This document shows, piece after piece, positions 17,450 through 24,775 of a stretch of 64,000 nucleotides of DNA. Origin of the DNA: Paracoccus versutus. Its GTDB lineage: Bacteria; Pseudomonadota; Alphaproteobacteria; Rhodobacterales; Rhodobacteraceae. How positions within the stretch are numbered: position 1 is the first letter of the stretch; each line of letters starts with the position of its first letter. Made by a program: the position numbers and the translations under genes. Location: the NCBI RefSeq assembly GCF_000763885.1, contig NZ_JRKO01000018.1, positions 35,295-99,294 of the forward strand, in the 5' to 3' direction. The notes under the pieces are model-generated. The model was not told where the DNA came from. It ran no database searches and saw only the letters and a program-made list of their open reading frames with translations.

Positions 17450-18082
17450 ATGGAGCGCAGCGGACTTCTGGTGATCCTGTCGTCGCCCTCGGGGGCGGGG
17501 AAATCGACGCTGGCGCGGCGGCTGATGGACTGGGATCCCGGCCTGCGCTTTTCGGTCTCGGCCACGACCCGCAAGCCGCGCCATGGCGAGGTCGAGGGCG
17601 AGCACTACTATTTCCGCAGCCCCGAGCAGTTCCGCGCCATGGTCGGCGCCGGCGAGATGCTGGAACATGCCGAGGTCTTCGGCAATTTCTACGGCACCCC
17701 CCGCGGCCCGGTCGAAGAGGCGATGCGCGCCGGGCGCGACACGCTGTTCGACGTGGATTGGCAGGGCGGCCAGCAGATCCGCGCCTCGTCGCTGGGCGGG
17801 CATGTCATCTCGATCTTCGTGCTGCCGCCCAGCCTGCGCGAACTGGAGCGGCGGCTGGTCGGGCGCCAGCAGGACGCGCCCGAGGTCATCGCCGCCCGCA
17901 TGCGCAAGAGCCGCGACGAGATCAGCCATTGGGCGGAATACGACTATGTCATCGTCAACGACGACCTGGACCGCAGCGCCGAGGCGCTGAAGACCATCCT
18001 GCGGGCCGAACGGATGCGCCGCGCCCGGCAGGTGGGGCTGGGCCCCTTCGTCCGCGCGCTCATGGAGGAGGAAAGCGCATGA
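17450..18082 (+). CDS. gmk: Guanylate kinase
   Basis: Phosphorylates GMP to GDP in nucleotide recycling. Protein of 210 aa, normal length. P-loop [10 protein letters not shown] at residues 11-20, followed by [21 protein letters not shown], the GMP-binding signature. The frame is open upstream, but ATG 17450 with GGAGAAG in front gives the canonical start. Its stop overlaps the next gene start (ATGA). Confidence 0.96.
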   Translation: MERSGLLVILSSPSGAGKSTLARRLMDWDPGLRFSVSATTRKPRHGEVEGEHYYFRSPEQFRAMVGAGEMLEHAEVFGNFYGTPRGPVEEAMRAGRDTLFDVDWQGGQQIRASSLGGHVISIFVLPPSLRELERRLVGRQQDAPEVIAARMRKSRDEISHWAEYDYVIVNDDLDRSAEALKTILRAERMRRARQVGLGPFVRALMEEESA

Positions 18083-18606
18083 TCTGGGAACTGGACGGCA
18101 TCGCGCCGCAAATCGCCGACGACGCCTGGGTGGCGCCGGATGCGCAGCTGATGGGCCGGATCGTGCTGGAGCCGGGCGCCAGCGTCTGGTTCGGCGCCGT
18201 GCTGCGCGGCGACAACGAGGAGATCCGCGTCGGCCGCAACTCGAACGTGCAGGACCTGACGGTCTGCCATACCGACATCGGCTATCCGCTGAGCATCGGT
18301 GCGAATTGCACCATCGGCCACCGCGCCATCCTGCACGGCTGCACCATCGAGGACGGGGCGCTGATCGGCATGGGCGCGATCATCCTGAACGGGGCGCGGA
18401 TCGGCGCCGGTTCGCTGATCGGCGCCGGGGCGCTCATCGCCGAGAACAAGGTGATCCCGCCCGGCTCTCTGGTCATGGGCGCGCCGGGCAAGGTGGTGCG
18501 CGAGCTGGACGAGGCGGCGCGCGAGCGGCTGCTGAAATCGGCCGAGGGCTATCACCGCAACGCCGCCCACTTCCGCAAGGGGCTGGCGCAGGTCGCCCGC
18601 GGATGA
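18079..18606 (+). CDS. Gamma-carbonic-anhydrase-like hexapeptide-repeat protein
   Basis: Protein of 175 aa built of left-handed beta-helix hexapeptide repeats. His64, His81 and His86 (motifs CHTDIG and IGHRAILHG) are in the positions of the three zinc ligands of gamma-class carbonic anhydrases; QDL and [13 protein letters not shown] are also typical. Related proteins (YrdA, PaaY, FbiB-like) often have unknown substrates. It overlaps both neighbours by ATGA, suggesting coupled translation of gmk, this gene and the kinase. Confidence 0.85.
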   Translation: MIWELDGIAPQIADDAWVAPDAQLMGRIVLEPGASVWFGAVLRGDNEEIRVGRNSNVQDLTVCHTDIGYPLSIGANCTIGHRAILHGCTIEDGALIGMGAIILNGARIGAGSLIGAGALIAENKVIPPGSLVMGAPGKVVRELDEAARERLLKSAEGYHRNAAHFRKGLAQVARG

Positions 18607-19655
18607 TCGAAGAGCGGCTGCACGCGCTGCTGCGCGGCGTGCCGGTGGCCATGCTGGCGGTGGACGGCCATGCGCGCATCATCGGCGCGAACGAGGCGGC
18701 AGAGGCGCTTTTGGGCGCGGTGCCGGGCGGGCGGCCCTTTGTCACCGTGCTGCGCCACCCCGAGGTGAATGCCGCGCTGGATGCCGTGCTGGCCGGGCAG
18801 GAGCGGGCGCGGCTGGCCGTTACCCTGGGCGCGGCCGACCGGCGGGTGTTCTGCGAGGTGACGGTCACGGCCCTGCGGGCGCCGGGGCTGGTCGGCGCGG
18901 CGGTGGCGATCGAGGACCGCTCGCGCGACGAGGAGACCGAGCAGATGCGCCGCGATTTCGTCGCCAATGTCAGCCACGAGCTGCGCACGCCGCTGACGGC
19001 GCTGATGGGCTTCATCGAGACCTTGCGCGGCCCGGCCCGCAACGATCCGGCCGCGCGCGACCGTTTCCTCGACATCATGGAGCGCGAGGCGGGGCGGATG
19101 AACCGGCTGGTCGCCGACCTTCTGTCGCTGAGCCGGGTCGAGCAGGACGAGCGCCGCCGCCCGGCGCAGAACCTGGACCTGGCCGGGCTCTTGCGCAGCG
19201 TGGTGGCGACGCTGGCGCCCGCGGCCACGGCTGCCGGGGTGCGGCTGGAGTTGCAGGCGCCGGCCGGCAAGGTGCCGGTGCCGGGCGACGCCGACCAGCT
19301 GGTGCAGGTGTTTCACAACCTGATCGAGAATGCGGTGAAATACGGCGGCGCCGGCGGGGTGGCCACGGTGACGCTGGAGCGGCTGGCGCATGAGCCGGTG
19401 CTGCGCGGCCCGGCCTGGTCGGTCTGCGTCGCCGACCAGGGCGAGGGGATCGATCCCCAGCACCTGCCGCGCCTGACCGAGCGCTTCTATCGCGTCGATA
19501 CCCATCGCTCGCGCGAGCAGGGCGGCACCGGGCTGGGCCTGGCCATCGTCAAGCATATCGTGAACCGGCATCGCGGCCGGCTGCGCATCGAAAGCGAACG
19601 CGGGCAGGGCAGCCGCTTCACCGTCATCCTGCCCGAGCAGATCGGCCGCATCTGA
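18603..19655 (+). CDS. PhoR-like sensor histidine kinase, cytoplasmic
   Basis: Protein of 350 aa: PAS domain at about 10-105, HisKA dimerisation domain with phospho-acceptor His125 (NVSHELRTPLTALMG), and HATPase_c with N-box NLIENAVKYGG, VADQGEGID and GGTGLGLAIVKHI. It has no transmembrane helix. Sequence style is that of PhoR, which phosphorylates PhoB, but neither a response regulator nor pst/phoU genes follow, so the partner must be encoded elsewhere. Starts at ATG 18603 inside the preceding stop (ATGA). Confidence 0.85.
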   Translation: MIEERLHALLRGVPVAMLAVDGHARIIGANEAAEALLGAVPGGRPFVTVLRHPEVNAALDAVLAGQERARLAVTLGAADRRVFCEVTVTALRAPGLVGAAVAIEDRSRDEETEQMRRDFVANVSHELRTPLTALMGFIETLRGPARNDPAARDRFLDIMEREAGRMNRLVADLLSLSRVEQDERRRPAQNLDLAGLLRSVVATLAPAATAAGVRLELQAPAGKVPVPGDADQLVQVFHNLIENAVKYGGAGGVATVTLERLAHEPVLRGPAWSVCVADQGEGIDPQHLPRLTERFYRVDTHRSREQGGTGLGLAIVKHIVNRHRGRLRIESERGQGSRFTVILPEQIGRI

Positions 19656-19694
19656 AGCCGGCGCGGCCCTGCCGGCTGCCGGATCAGATCGCGT

Positions 19695-19964
19695 TCAGAT
19701 CGCGTTCAGCATCGACTTTATCACATCGGCCGGCAGCGAGGGATGCACCGCCAGCTTGAGCGTGCGCTTGCCCTTGCGCGGGATCAGCAGCGCGCAGCGC
19801 GTGGCCAGGGCCTGCGAGCGCTTGGTCGAACAGGCGGCGATCACCCCCGCACACCAGCGGGAATGCGGGCCGAAGCGCATGACGCTTTCGATGGCGCCGG
19901 GCACATAACCCTCGGTCTCGGCTGAATCGATCAGCGCGTCATGGATGATGGGGGGCAGGTACAT
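19695..19964 (-). CDS. Small hypothetical protein (89 aa)
   Basis: Not recognised. The 89-aa product is mixed alpha/beta with three Cys and a basic central stretch (LIPRKGKRTLKLAV), soluble. No good Shine-Dalgarno is seen before ATG 19964; an AT-rich double palindrome lies 20-44 bp upstream and could be its promoter/operator. An 11-bp tandem duplication (19685-19706) spans the stop codon. A coding origin is supported by normal GC-rich third positions, but no homologue is recalled. Confidence 0.5.
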   Translation of the reverse strand: MYLPPIIHDALIDSAETEGYVPGAIESVMRFGPHSRWCAGVIAACSTKRSQALATRCALLIPRKGKRTLKLAVHPSLPADVIKSMLNAI

Positions 19965-19983
19965 GAAGGGATGGAACTTGGAG

Positions 19984-20008
19984 TTAACATTTTAATGTAA
20001 ATTGTTAA
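19984..20008. promoter_or_regulatory. AT-rich nested palindrome upstream of the 89-aa gene
   Basis: TTAACA at 19984-19989 is mirrored by TGTTAA at 20003-20008, and inside lies ACATT-TT-AATGT (19987-19998). This is the most AT-rich 25 bp in the first 40 kb. It lies immediately before the minus-strand start at 19964, so an operator or promoter is likely. Confidence 0.45.
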
Positions 20009-20183
20009 TCCTTGGCGCCGCCGATGAGTATATGCCCTTTTGAACAGGTCTGCCATACAAGCTCTGCGCGTATGGCGGCCACCCCGCTCGACCCCCGGCC
20101 GAAAGAGGCCGGATTACGCGGCGAAACGCCCATCCCGAGAAACCGGCGCAACCGTCCCGATAGGCAGAATCGCCCCCTGCAGC

Positions 20184-20322
20184 GGCCGGTCAGGGCGCAG
20201 CCAGGATCGGCGTTCCGTCACGTCACGATAGACGTCCTCGACCTTGGCATCGGTGACGGCGCTGCAGCGGGCGGTCCGGTCCAGCTTTTGCCTGTAAAGG
20301 GGACAACCTTCGGGCCCTGGCC
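20184..20322 (-). pseudogene. Decayed copy A of the L,D-transpeptidase 3' end
   Basis: About 140 bp resemble 20589-20730, the last ~45 codons of the L,D-transpeptidase gene. The shared core includes GACGTCCTCGACCT(T/C)GGCAT and GGTGACGGC. Small deletions break the frame. Similarity to copy B continues on both sides (period 193 bp), so A and B arose by a second tandem duplication after the first copy was made. Confidence 0.85.
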
Positions 20323-20376
20323 GAGATCAAGCAGCGAGGCCACGGTCTCCAGGAATCGGCACGGCCGCCCCGTAGC

Positions 20377-20515
20377 GGCCGGCCAGGGCGCAGCCAGGAT
20401 CGGCGTTGCGTCGCGTCATGATAGACGTCCTCGACCTTGGCATCGGTGACGGCAATGCAGCGGGCAGGCCAGTCCAGCTTTTGCCTGTAAAGGGGACAAC
20501 CCTCGGGCCCTGGCC
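20377..20515 (-). pseudogene. Decayed copy B of the L,D-transpeptidase 3' end
   Basis: On the minus strand it still encodes LDWPARCIAVTDAKVEDVY in one frame where the intact gene has LDWTAGCIAVTDAEVEDVY, so the catalytic-Cys segment is kept while flanking frames are broken. It starts 212 bp before the corresponding point of the intact gene; about 19 bp of that are missing at the A/B junction. Confidence 0.87.
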
Positions 20516-20594
20516 GAGATCAGGCAGCGAGGCCACGGCCTCCAGGAATCGGCATGGCCGCCCCGATAGGCCGAATCGCCCCCGCGGCGGCCGG

Positions 20595-21107
20595 TCAGGG
20601 CGTGATCAGGATCGGCGTGCCGTCGCGGACCATGGCATAGACGTCCTCGACCTCGGCATCGGTGACGGCGATGCAGCCGGCGGTCCAGTCCAGCTTCTGC
20701 CGGGAAAGGACGCGGCCCTCGGGGCCCTGGCCGTGGATGAAGATGTCGCTGCCGGCGCTGCGGCCCAGTTCGGCCGCCTGCACCGAGTCGTGCGGGTTGG
20801 GATAGGAGATGCCGATGGACAGGTGATAGCGGCTGTCGGGGTTGCGGCGGTCGATGTAGTAAAGCCCCTCGGGCGTGCGGCCGTCGCCCTCGAACTGCTT
20901 GTGGCCAAGGGGCTCGTTGCCCAGCCCGATGCGATAGGCCTTCAGCACCGTGTTGCCGTTCAAAAGCAGCATCTGCCGCGCGCCCTTGTTGACCACGACC
21001 TGGGTCACGGGCGGGCCGGAATAGGTCTTGAACTTGCTGGGGCCGCAGGCCGCCAGCCCAAGCACAAGCACCAATGCGACGATACGTCCCAGCCAGCCCG
21101 TCATCAT
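20595..21107 (-). CDS. L,D-transpeptidase (YkuD) lipoprotein
   Basis: Predicted peptidoglycan-modifying enzyme (3-3 crosslinks or lipoprotein attachment) of 170 aa. A lipoprotein signal with lipobox LAAC puts the lipidated Cys at residue 21. The YkuD domain covers about residues 33-168 with catalytic His125 (DIFIHGQG) and Cys145 (DWTAGCIAVT). The usual S/T-x-G-C-I/V-R motif ends in Ala instead of Arg here, a common variant in secreted alphaproteobacterial members. The start at ATG 21107 places the signal peptide correctly; an upstream extension has no signal. Two decayed copies of its C-terminal part follow it. Confidence 0.85.
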   Translation of the reverse strand: MMTGWLGRIVALVLVLGLAACGPSKFKTYSGPPVTQVVVNKGARQMLLLNGNTVLKAYRIGLGNEPLGHKQFEGDGRTPEGLYYIDRRNPDSRYHLSIGISYPNPHDSVQAAELGRSAGSDIFIHGQGPEGRVLSRQKLDWTAGCIAVTDAEVEDVYAMVRDGTPILITP

Positions 21108-21285
21108 GTCCCGCCCCCGGATCCGGTGTTTTGCCCCATTTTGCCCCGCTGCGGCCTGCCCGGCAATGCGGCGGGGGTTCACGAAATCCTGATGCGGCGC
21201 GGCTTGCCGTGGCAGATTTGCCAGCGCCGCGGAATCGCTGGGTTTTCCTGTTGCGGGAAATGCGCCTGCGGCTAATCATGCGGCC

Positions 21286-22581
21286 ATGAACGACGAAGAC
21301 GAACACCCCCAGCGCTATGCCCTGGTGAACGAATTGCACGCCCGGCCTTCGCCGCGGCTCAGGGCGCCCTGCACGGCGGTCTATCTGGCGATCAAGGAGC
21401 CGCGCGACGCCGCCAACCGCGACCGGCGCAGGGATGTCGCGCATCTGGCACAGCTTTGCGCCCGCCACGGCGCGCCGCGACCCGACACCAGCGCGGGCCA
21501 TTACACGGCGCAGCTTGGCCGCCACCAGCTGCGCTGGGAAAGCCATACCGAGTTCGTCACCTATGCCGCCTTTGCGCCGGGGCTGCCGCCGCGGCCCTTC
21601 GACCCTTCGGCCGGAGCGATCTTTCCCGAGGACTGGCAGCACCAGGCGCCGGGCAAGCGAATCGCCGCAGCGATGATCCAGGTCGATTTCCTGCCCGACG
21701 ACCCGGCCGAGATCCTGCCGCGGCTGTCGGAATGGTTCGCGGCCGACAGCATGGCCTCGGTCTGGGTGCTGGAGGAGGCGGCGGTGGTCGCCGGCGATTT
21801 CCGCATCGACCCGGCCGGCTGGATGCGCTTTGCGCTTTTCGTCCGGCCCGACACCCAGCCCGGCCGGATCGGCCGCATCGTCCAGCGGCTTCTGGACCTC
21901 GAGACCTATCGCGCCATGTCCATGCTGGGCCTGGGCCGCGCCCGCGACCTGACCCGGCAGCTGAATGCGCTGGACCCGCAGCTCAGCGACATCGTCCAAG
22001 GCATGAGCGACGACGACCGCCCGGCCGATGCGGTGCTGCAGGACCTGCTGTCGGTCTCGACCCGGCTGGAAAGCGCCGCGACCCAGCATGCCTTCCGCTT
22101 CGGCGCCAATGCGGCCTATGAGGCCATCGTCATGGACCGTGTCGCCTCGCTGCGCGAGACCCGCTTCATGGGCGGGCAGATGCTGACCGAGTTCATGGCC
22201 CGTCGCTATCTGCCCGCCATGCGCACCGCGAAATCGGCCGAGAAGCGGCTTTCGGCGATGCTGGATCGCAGCGAACGCGCGGGCGAATTGCTGCGCACCC
22301 GCGTCGATGTCCAGCGCAGCGCCCAGAACCAGGAGCTGATGCAACGCATGGATCGGCGCGCCGACCTGCAATTGCGGCTCCAGCACACGGTCGAGGGGCT
22401 GTCGGTGGTCGCGATCAGCTATTACGCGGTGGGCCTTTTGGGCTATGCGCTTTACCCGCTGGCCCAGGCGCTGCATATCGACAAGGCGGTGCTGGTCGCG
22501 GCCCTGACCCCCGTTGCCGTGCTGGGCGTCTGGCTGGGGATGCGGCGCATCCGCGCCCGGCTGCATGACGCCGGCCACTAG
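21286..22581 (+). CDS. DUF3422 family membrane protein
   Basis: Protein of 431 aa. N-terminal soluble region starts with ALVNELHARPSP, a hallmark of the family, and has LFVRPDTQPGRIGRIVQRLLDLETYR mid-protein, then a helical, possibly coiled-coil stretch (about 260-385). Two transmembrane helices lie at about 386-403 and 408-425. Family function is unknown; the topology resembles CorA-like or proton-coupled membrane proteins with a large cytoplasmic head. Convergent relation to the L,D-transpeptidase is divergent here (178 bp between starts). Confidence 0.85.
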   Translation: MNDEDEHPQRYALVNELHARPSPRLRAPCTAVYLAIKEPRDAANRDRRRDVAHLAQLCARHGAPRPDTSAGHYTAQLGRHQLRWESHTEFVTYAAFAPGLPPRPFDPSAGAIFPEDWQHQAPGKRIAAAMIQVDFLPDDPAEILPRLSEWFAADSMASVWVLEEAAVVAGDFRIDPAGWMRFALFVRPDTQPGRIGRIVQRLLDLETYRAMSMLGLGRARDLTRQLNALDPQLSDIVQGMSDDDRPADAVLQDLLSVSTRLESAATQHAFRFGANAAYEAIVMDRVASLRETRFMGGQMLTEFMARRYLPAMRTAKSAEKRLSAMLDRSERAGELLRTRVDVQRSAQNQELMQRMDRRADLQLRLQHTVEGLSVVAISYYAVGLLGYALYPLAQALHIDKAVLVAALTPVAVLGVWLGMRRIRARLHDAGH

Positions 22582-22614
22582 CCCGTCCACCCCCCAAGAA
22601 GGAGCGAAGAACGC

Positions 22615-22665
22615 ATGACCCAGGCACCTTTCCTTTCCCACCCGCTTGCCCAGGGCCGTTCGTGA
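22615..22665 (+). CDS. Possible 16-aa leader peptide upstream of the ArsC/Spx-like gene
   Basis: MTQAPFLSHPLAQGRS with a strong AAGAAGGAG eleven bases before the ATG. Its TGA shares one base with the ATG of the next gene (TGATG), so translation of the downstream gene could depend on it. No run of one amino acid that would suggest attenuation. It could also be the truncated start of a lost gene. Confidence 0.4.
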   Translation: MTQAPFLSHPLAQGRS

Positions 22666-23009
22666 TGGCGGGGCGGCTTCAGATGTATGGCCTCGCCCAT
22701 TGCTCGACCTGCCAGAAGGCGCAGGCCGAGTTGCAGGCGGCGGGCTGGCAGGTGGAGTTCCGCGACGTCTCCAAGGCGCCGCTGGATGGCGACGAATGGC
22801 AGCGCATGATCGCCGATTTCGGCGAGAAGCTGGTCAACCGGGCCAGCCTGACCTGGCGCGGCATGTCCGATGAGGAACGCGCGGGCACGCCCCTGCAGAT
22901 GCTTTCGGCCAAGCCTTCGCTGATGAAGCGGCCGGCGATCGTCGAGGGCGACCAGCGGTTGCTGGGCTGGACCGCGAATGTCAAGCGCGCGCTGGGGGTG
23001 GCGGCCTGA
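22665..23009 (+). CDS. ArsC/Spx-family thioredoxin-fold protein
   Basis: Protein of 114 aa with the N-terminal CSTC motif (Cys13, Cys16; LAHCSTCQKAQ) and the ArsC-family RASLTWRGM, QMLSAKPSLMKRPAI and LLGW segments. Family members are glutaredoxin-coupled arsenate reductases or regulatory Spx-like proteins. No ars genes are near, so arsenate reduction is not supported; YffB-type function is as likely. ATG 22665 overlaps the stop of the short ORF before it. Confidence 0.8.
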   Translation: MAGRLQMYGLAHCSTCQKAQAELQAAGWQVEFRDVSKAPLDGDEWQRMIADFGEKLVNRASLTWRGMSDEERAGTPLQMLSAKPSLMKRPAIVEGDQRLLGWTANVKRALGVAA

Positions 23010-23022
23010 GCCGCCCCCTTAC

Positions 23023-23631
23023 CTAGACGACATAGCGGTCGCGGCGGTGGTTGATCGCGATCACCAGGTTCAGCACCAGCGCGCCCAGGAATGACCAGGC
23101 GACCAGCTGCCAGTCGCGCAGCATCAGCGCGCAGGCAAAGAGGCAGGCGTCGAAGATCAGCTGCGTCCAGCCGGCGCGAAAGCCGGTGGCATCCTGCAGA
23201 TACAGCGCGACGATGCCCACCCCGCCCAGCGAGGCGCCGTGCCGGAACAGCGCCAGCAGCGCCGAGCCGGTCAGGAACCCCACCAGCAGCGCCCCGACCG
23301 CCGGGTGGACATGGCCGAATTGCAGCCCCGCCGGCAGGATGGCGACCAGCGTCGACATCGCCGCCACGGCGATGAAGGATTTCAGCATGAAGCCCAGCCC
23401 CAGCCGGCGATAGCCCAGCCAGTAGAACGGCAGGTTCACCACGAAGAAGACCGGCGCGAAGCCCCAGCCCGTCGCATAGGAGATCAGGATCGCCAGCCCC
23501 GCCGTCTGGCCGGTGACGAAGCCCAGATGCGTCAGCAGCAGCACGCCGACCGCGGCCATGAAACTGCCATAGGCCAGGCCCTGGGCATCTTCGATGGGGC
23601 TGTGGCGTGGGGAAGGGGTGTCGTCGCTCAT
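23023..23631 (-). CDS. YitT-family membrane protein
   Basis: Inner-membrane protein of 202 aa with five to six hydrophobic segments and the YitT signature GQTAGLAILISYATGWG near residue 40 and GASLGGVGIVALYLQ near 135. Function of this DUF161/YitT family is not established. The start at ATG 23631 was chosen because the frame upstream is low-complexity Arg/Pro-rich. It ends 13 bp from the convergent ArsC-like gene. Confidence 0.82.
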   Translation of the reverse strand: MSDDTPSPRHSPIEDAQGLAYGSFMAAVGVLLLTHLGFVTGQTAGLAILISYATGWGFAPVFFVVNLPFYWLGYRRLGLGFMLKSFIAVAAMSTLVAILPAGLQFGHVHPAVGALLVGFLTGSALLALFRHGASLGGVGIVALYLQDATGFRAGWTQLIFDACLFACALMLRDWQLVAWSFLGALVLNLVIAINHRRDRYVV

Positions 23632-23680
23632 GCGCCCCCTCTTGCCCGCGCCCGGCGGGACCGGCAAGGGGGCATCGCGA

Positions 23681-24706
23681 TCAGCGCAGCGGCGCGGCGT
23701 CGCGGTCTGGGGCGGCGGCTGCGGGTGGCGCGGCGCGGTCGCTGACGGCGGCGGTGAAGGCGCCCTGCGGGTCGCGGCGCAGCACCGCGCGGTCGCCGCC
23801 GCTGCGCAGGGTCTCGACCGTGCGGCGATAGTCGGCCTCGTCCAGCGCGCCGGTGGCTGACAGCAGCCCGGCGATGCCGCGCAGCATTCCCGCCTGCCGC
23901 TGCAAGGCGCCCGGATCGGGGTCGGGGCCAAGGATCAGCCGGGCGCTGTCCTCGGGTGCGGCGACCGCCTCGCGCCAGCCTTTCATGCTGGCGCGCAGGA
24001 ACCGGGCCAGCCGCGCCTTGGCCTCGGGCCCGGCAAGGGTGCCGGGCAGGACATAGAGCCCGTCCTCCAGCACCGCGGCGCCTTGCTCCTGCGGGTCGAG
24101 TTCGACCAGCCCCTCGCCCGTCGCCGGGTCGTGGCTGAGCGTGCTGATGCAGGCGGCCTGTTTCTGGCGCAGCATCTCGGCCCCCGGCCATTGCGCCAGC
24201 AGGGTGACGCCGGACAGGCTGCCATCGGCCACCAGCCCCAGCCGGTTCAGCCAGGCTTGCAGCGGATATTCCGTGCCGCCGAACCAGCTGCCGATGGTCT
24301 TGCCGCGCAGATCGGCGGCCCCCGCCACCCCCGTCTCGCGCAGGCAGGTCAGGCGTAGCGCCGGACGGGCAAAGACCTGGGCGATGTTGACCACGGGCAG
24401 GCCGTTTTCGCGGGCGACCAGCGCAATGGGCATCCAGGCCACCGCCAGGTCGGCCTCGCCCCGCGCCAGCGTCTCGAAGGGCGGGGCCGCCTCGTCCGCG
24501 GGCAGCAGCCGCACGGTCAGCCCTTCCTCGGCGTAATAGCCGCGCGCCTGGGCGACCAGGAAGCCGGCGGATTCGGCCGGGGTCCGGCCGCGCAACTGCA
24601 CCGCCAGTTCCTCGGCCCGCGCGGTCGGCGCGGCAAGGACCAGGGCCGAAATCAAGGCCAGGACCAGGGCCGCGGCCGGAAACAGGGGTTTCGTCATCCG
24701 TCTCAT
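23681..24706 (-). CDS. NMT1/THI5-like ABC substrate-binding protein (orphan)
   Basis: Periplasmic binding protein of 341 aa. Signal peptide at about 1-31 ending in TARA. Mature part has GFLVAQARGYYAEEGLTVRLL and LRGKTIGSWFGGTEYPLQAWL, typical of the NMT1/SsuA/TauA group that binds pyrimidine precursors, sulfonates or nitriles. No permease or ATPase is adjacent, which is unusual. Located between YitT and the GDP-mannose gene. The C-terminal ~30 residues are an Ala/Pro-rich tail. Confidence 0.8.
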   Translation of the reverse strand: MRRMTKPLFPAAALVLALISALVLAAPTARAEELAVQLRGRTPAESAGFLVAQARGYYAEEGLTVRLLPADEAAPPFETLARGEADLAVAWMPIALVARENGLPVVNIAQVFARPALRLTCLRETGVAGAADLRGKTIGSWFGGTEYPLQAWLNRLGLVADGSLSGVTLLAQWPGAEMLRQKQAACISTLSHDPATGEGLVELDPQEQGAAVLEDGLYVLPGTLAGPEAKARLARFLRASMKGWREAVAAPEDSARLILGPDPDPGALQRQAGMLRGIAGLLSATGALDEADYRRTVETLRSGGDRAVLRRDPQGAFTAAVSDRAAPPAAAAPDRDAAPLR

Positions 24707-24775
24707 CGCCGGCCATGGTTAGACGGCCGGCCCCGGCCCTGCAAGCCGGCGCGCCCCACGATGCCGCGAGCGGGG

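Noticed and set aside
22665..23009. Arsenate reductase of an ars operon
   Set aside because: No arsR, arsB or acr3 nearby; only the fold family is supported.
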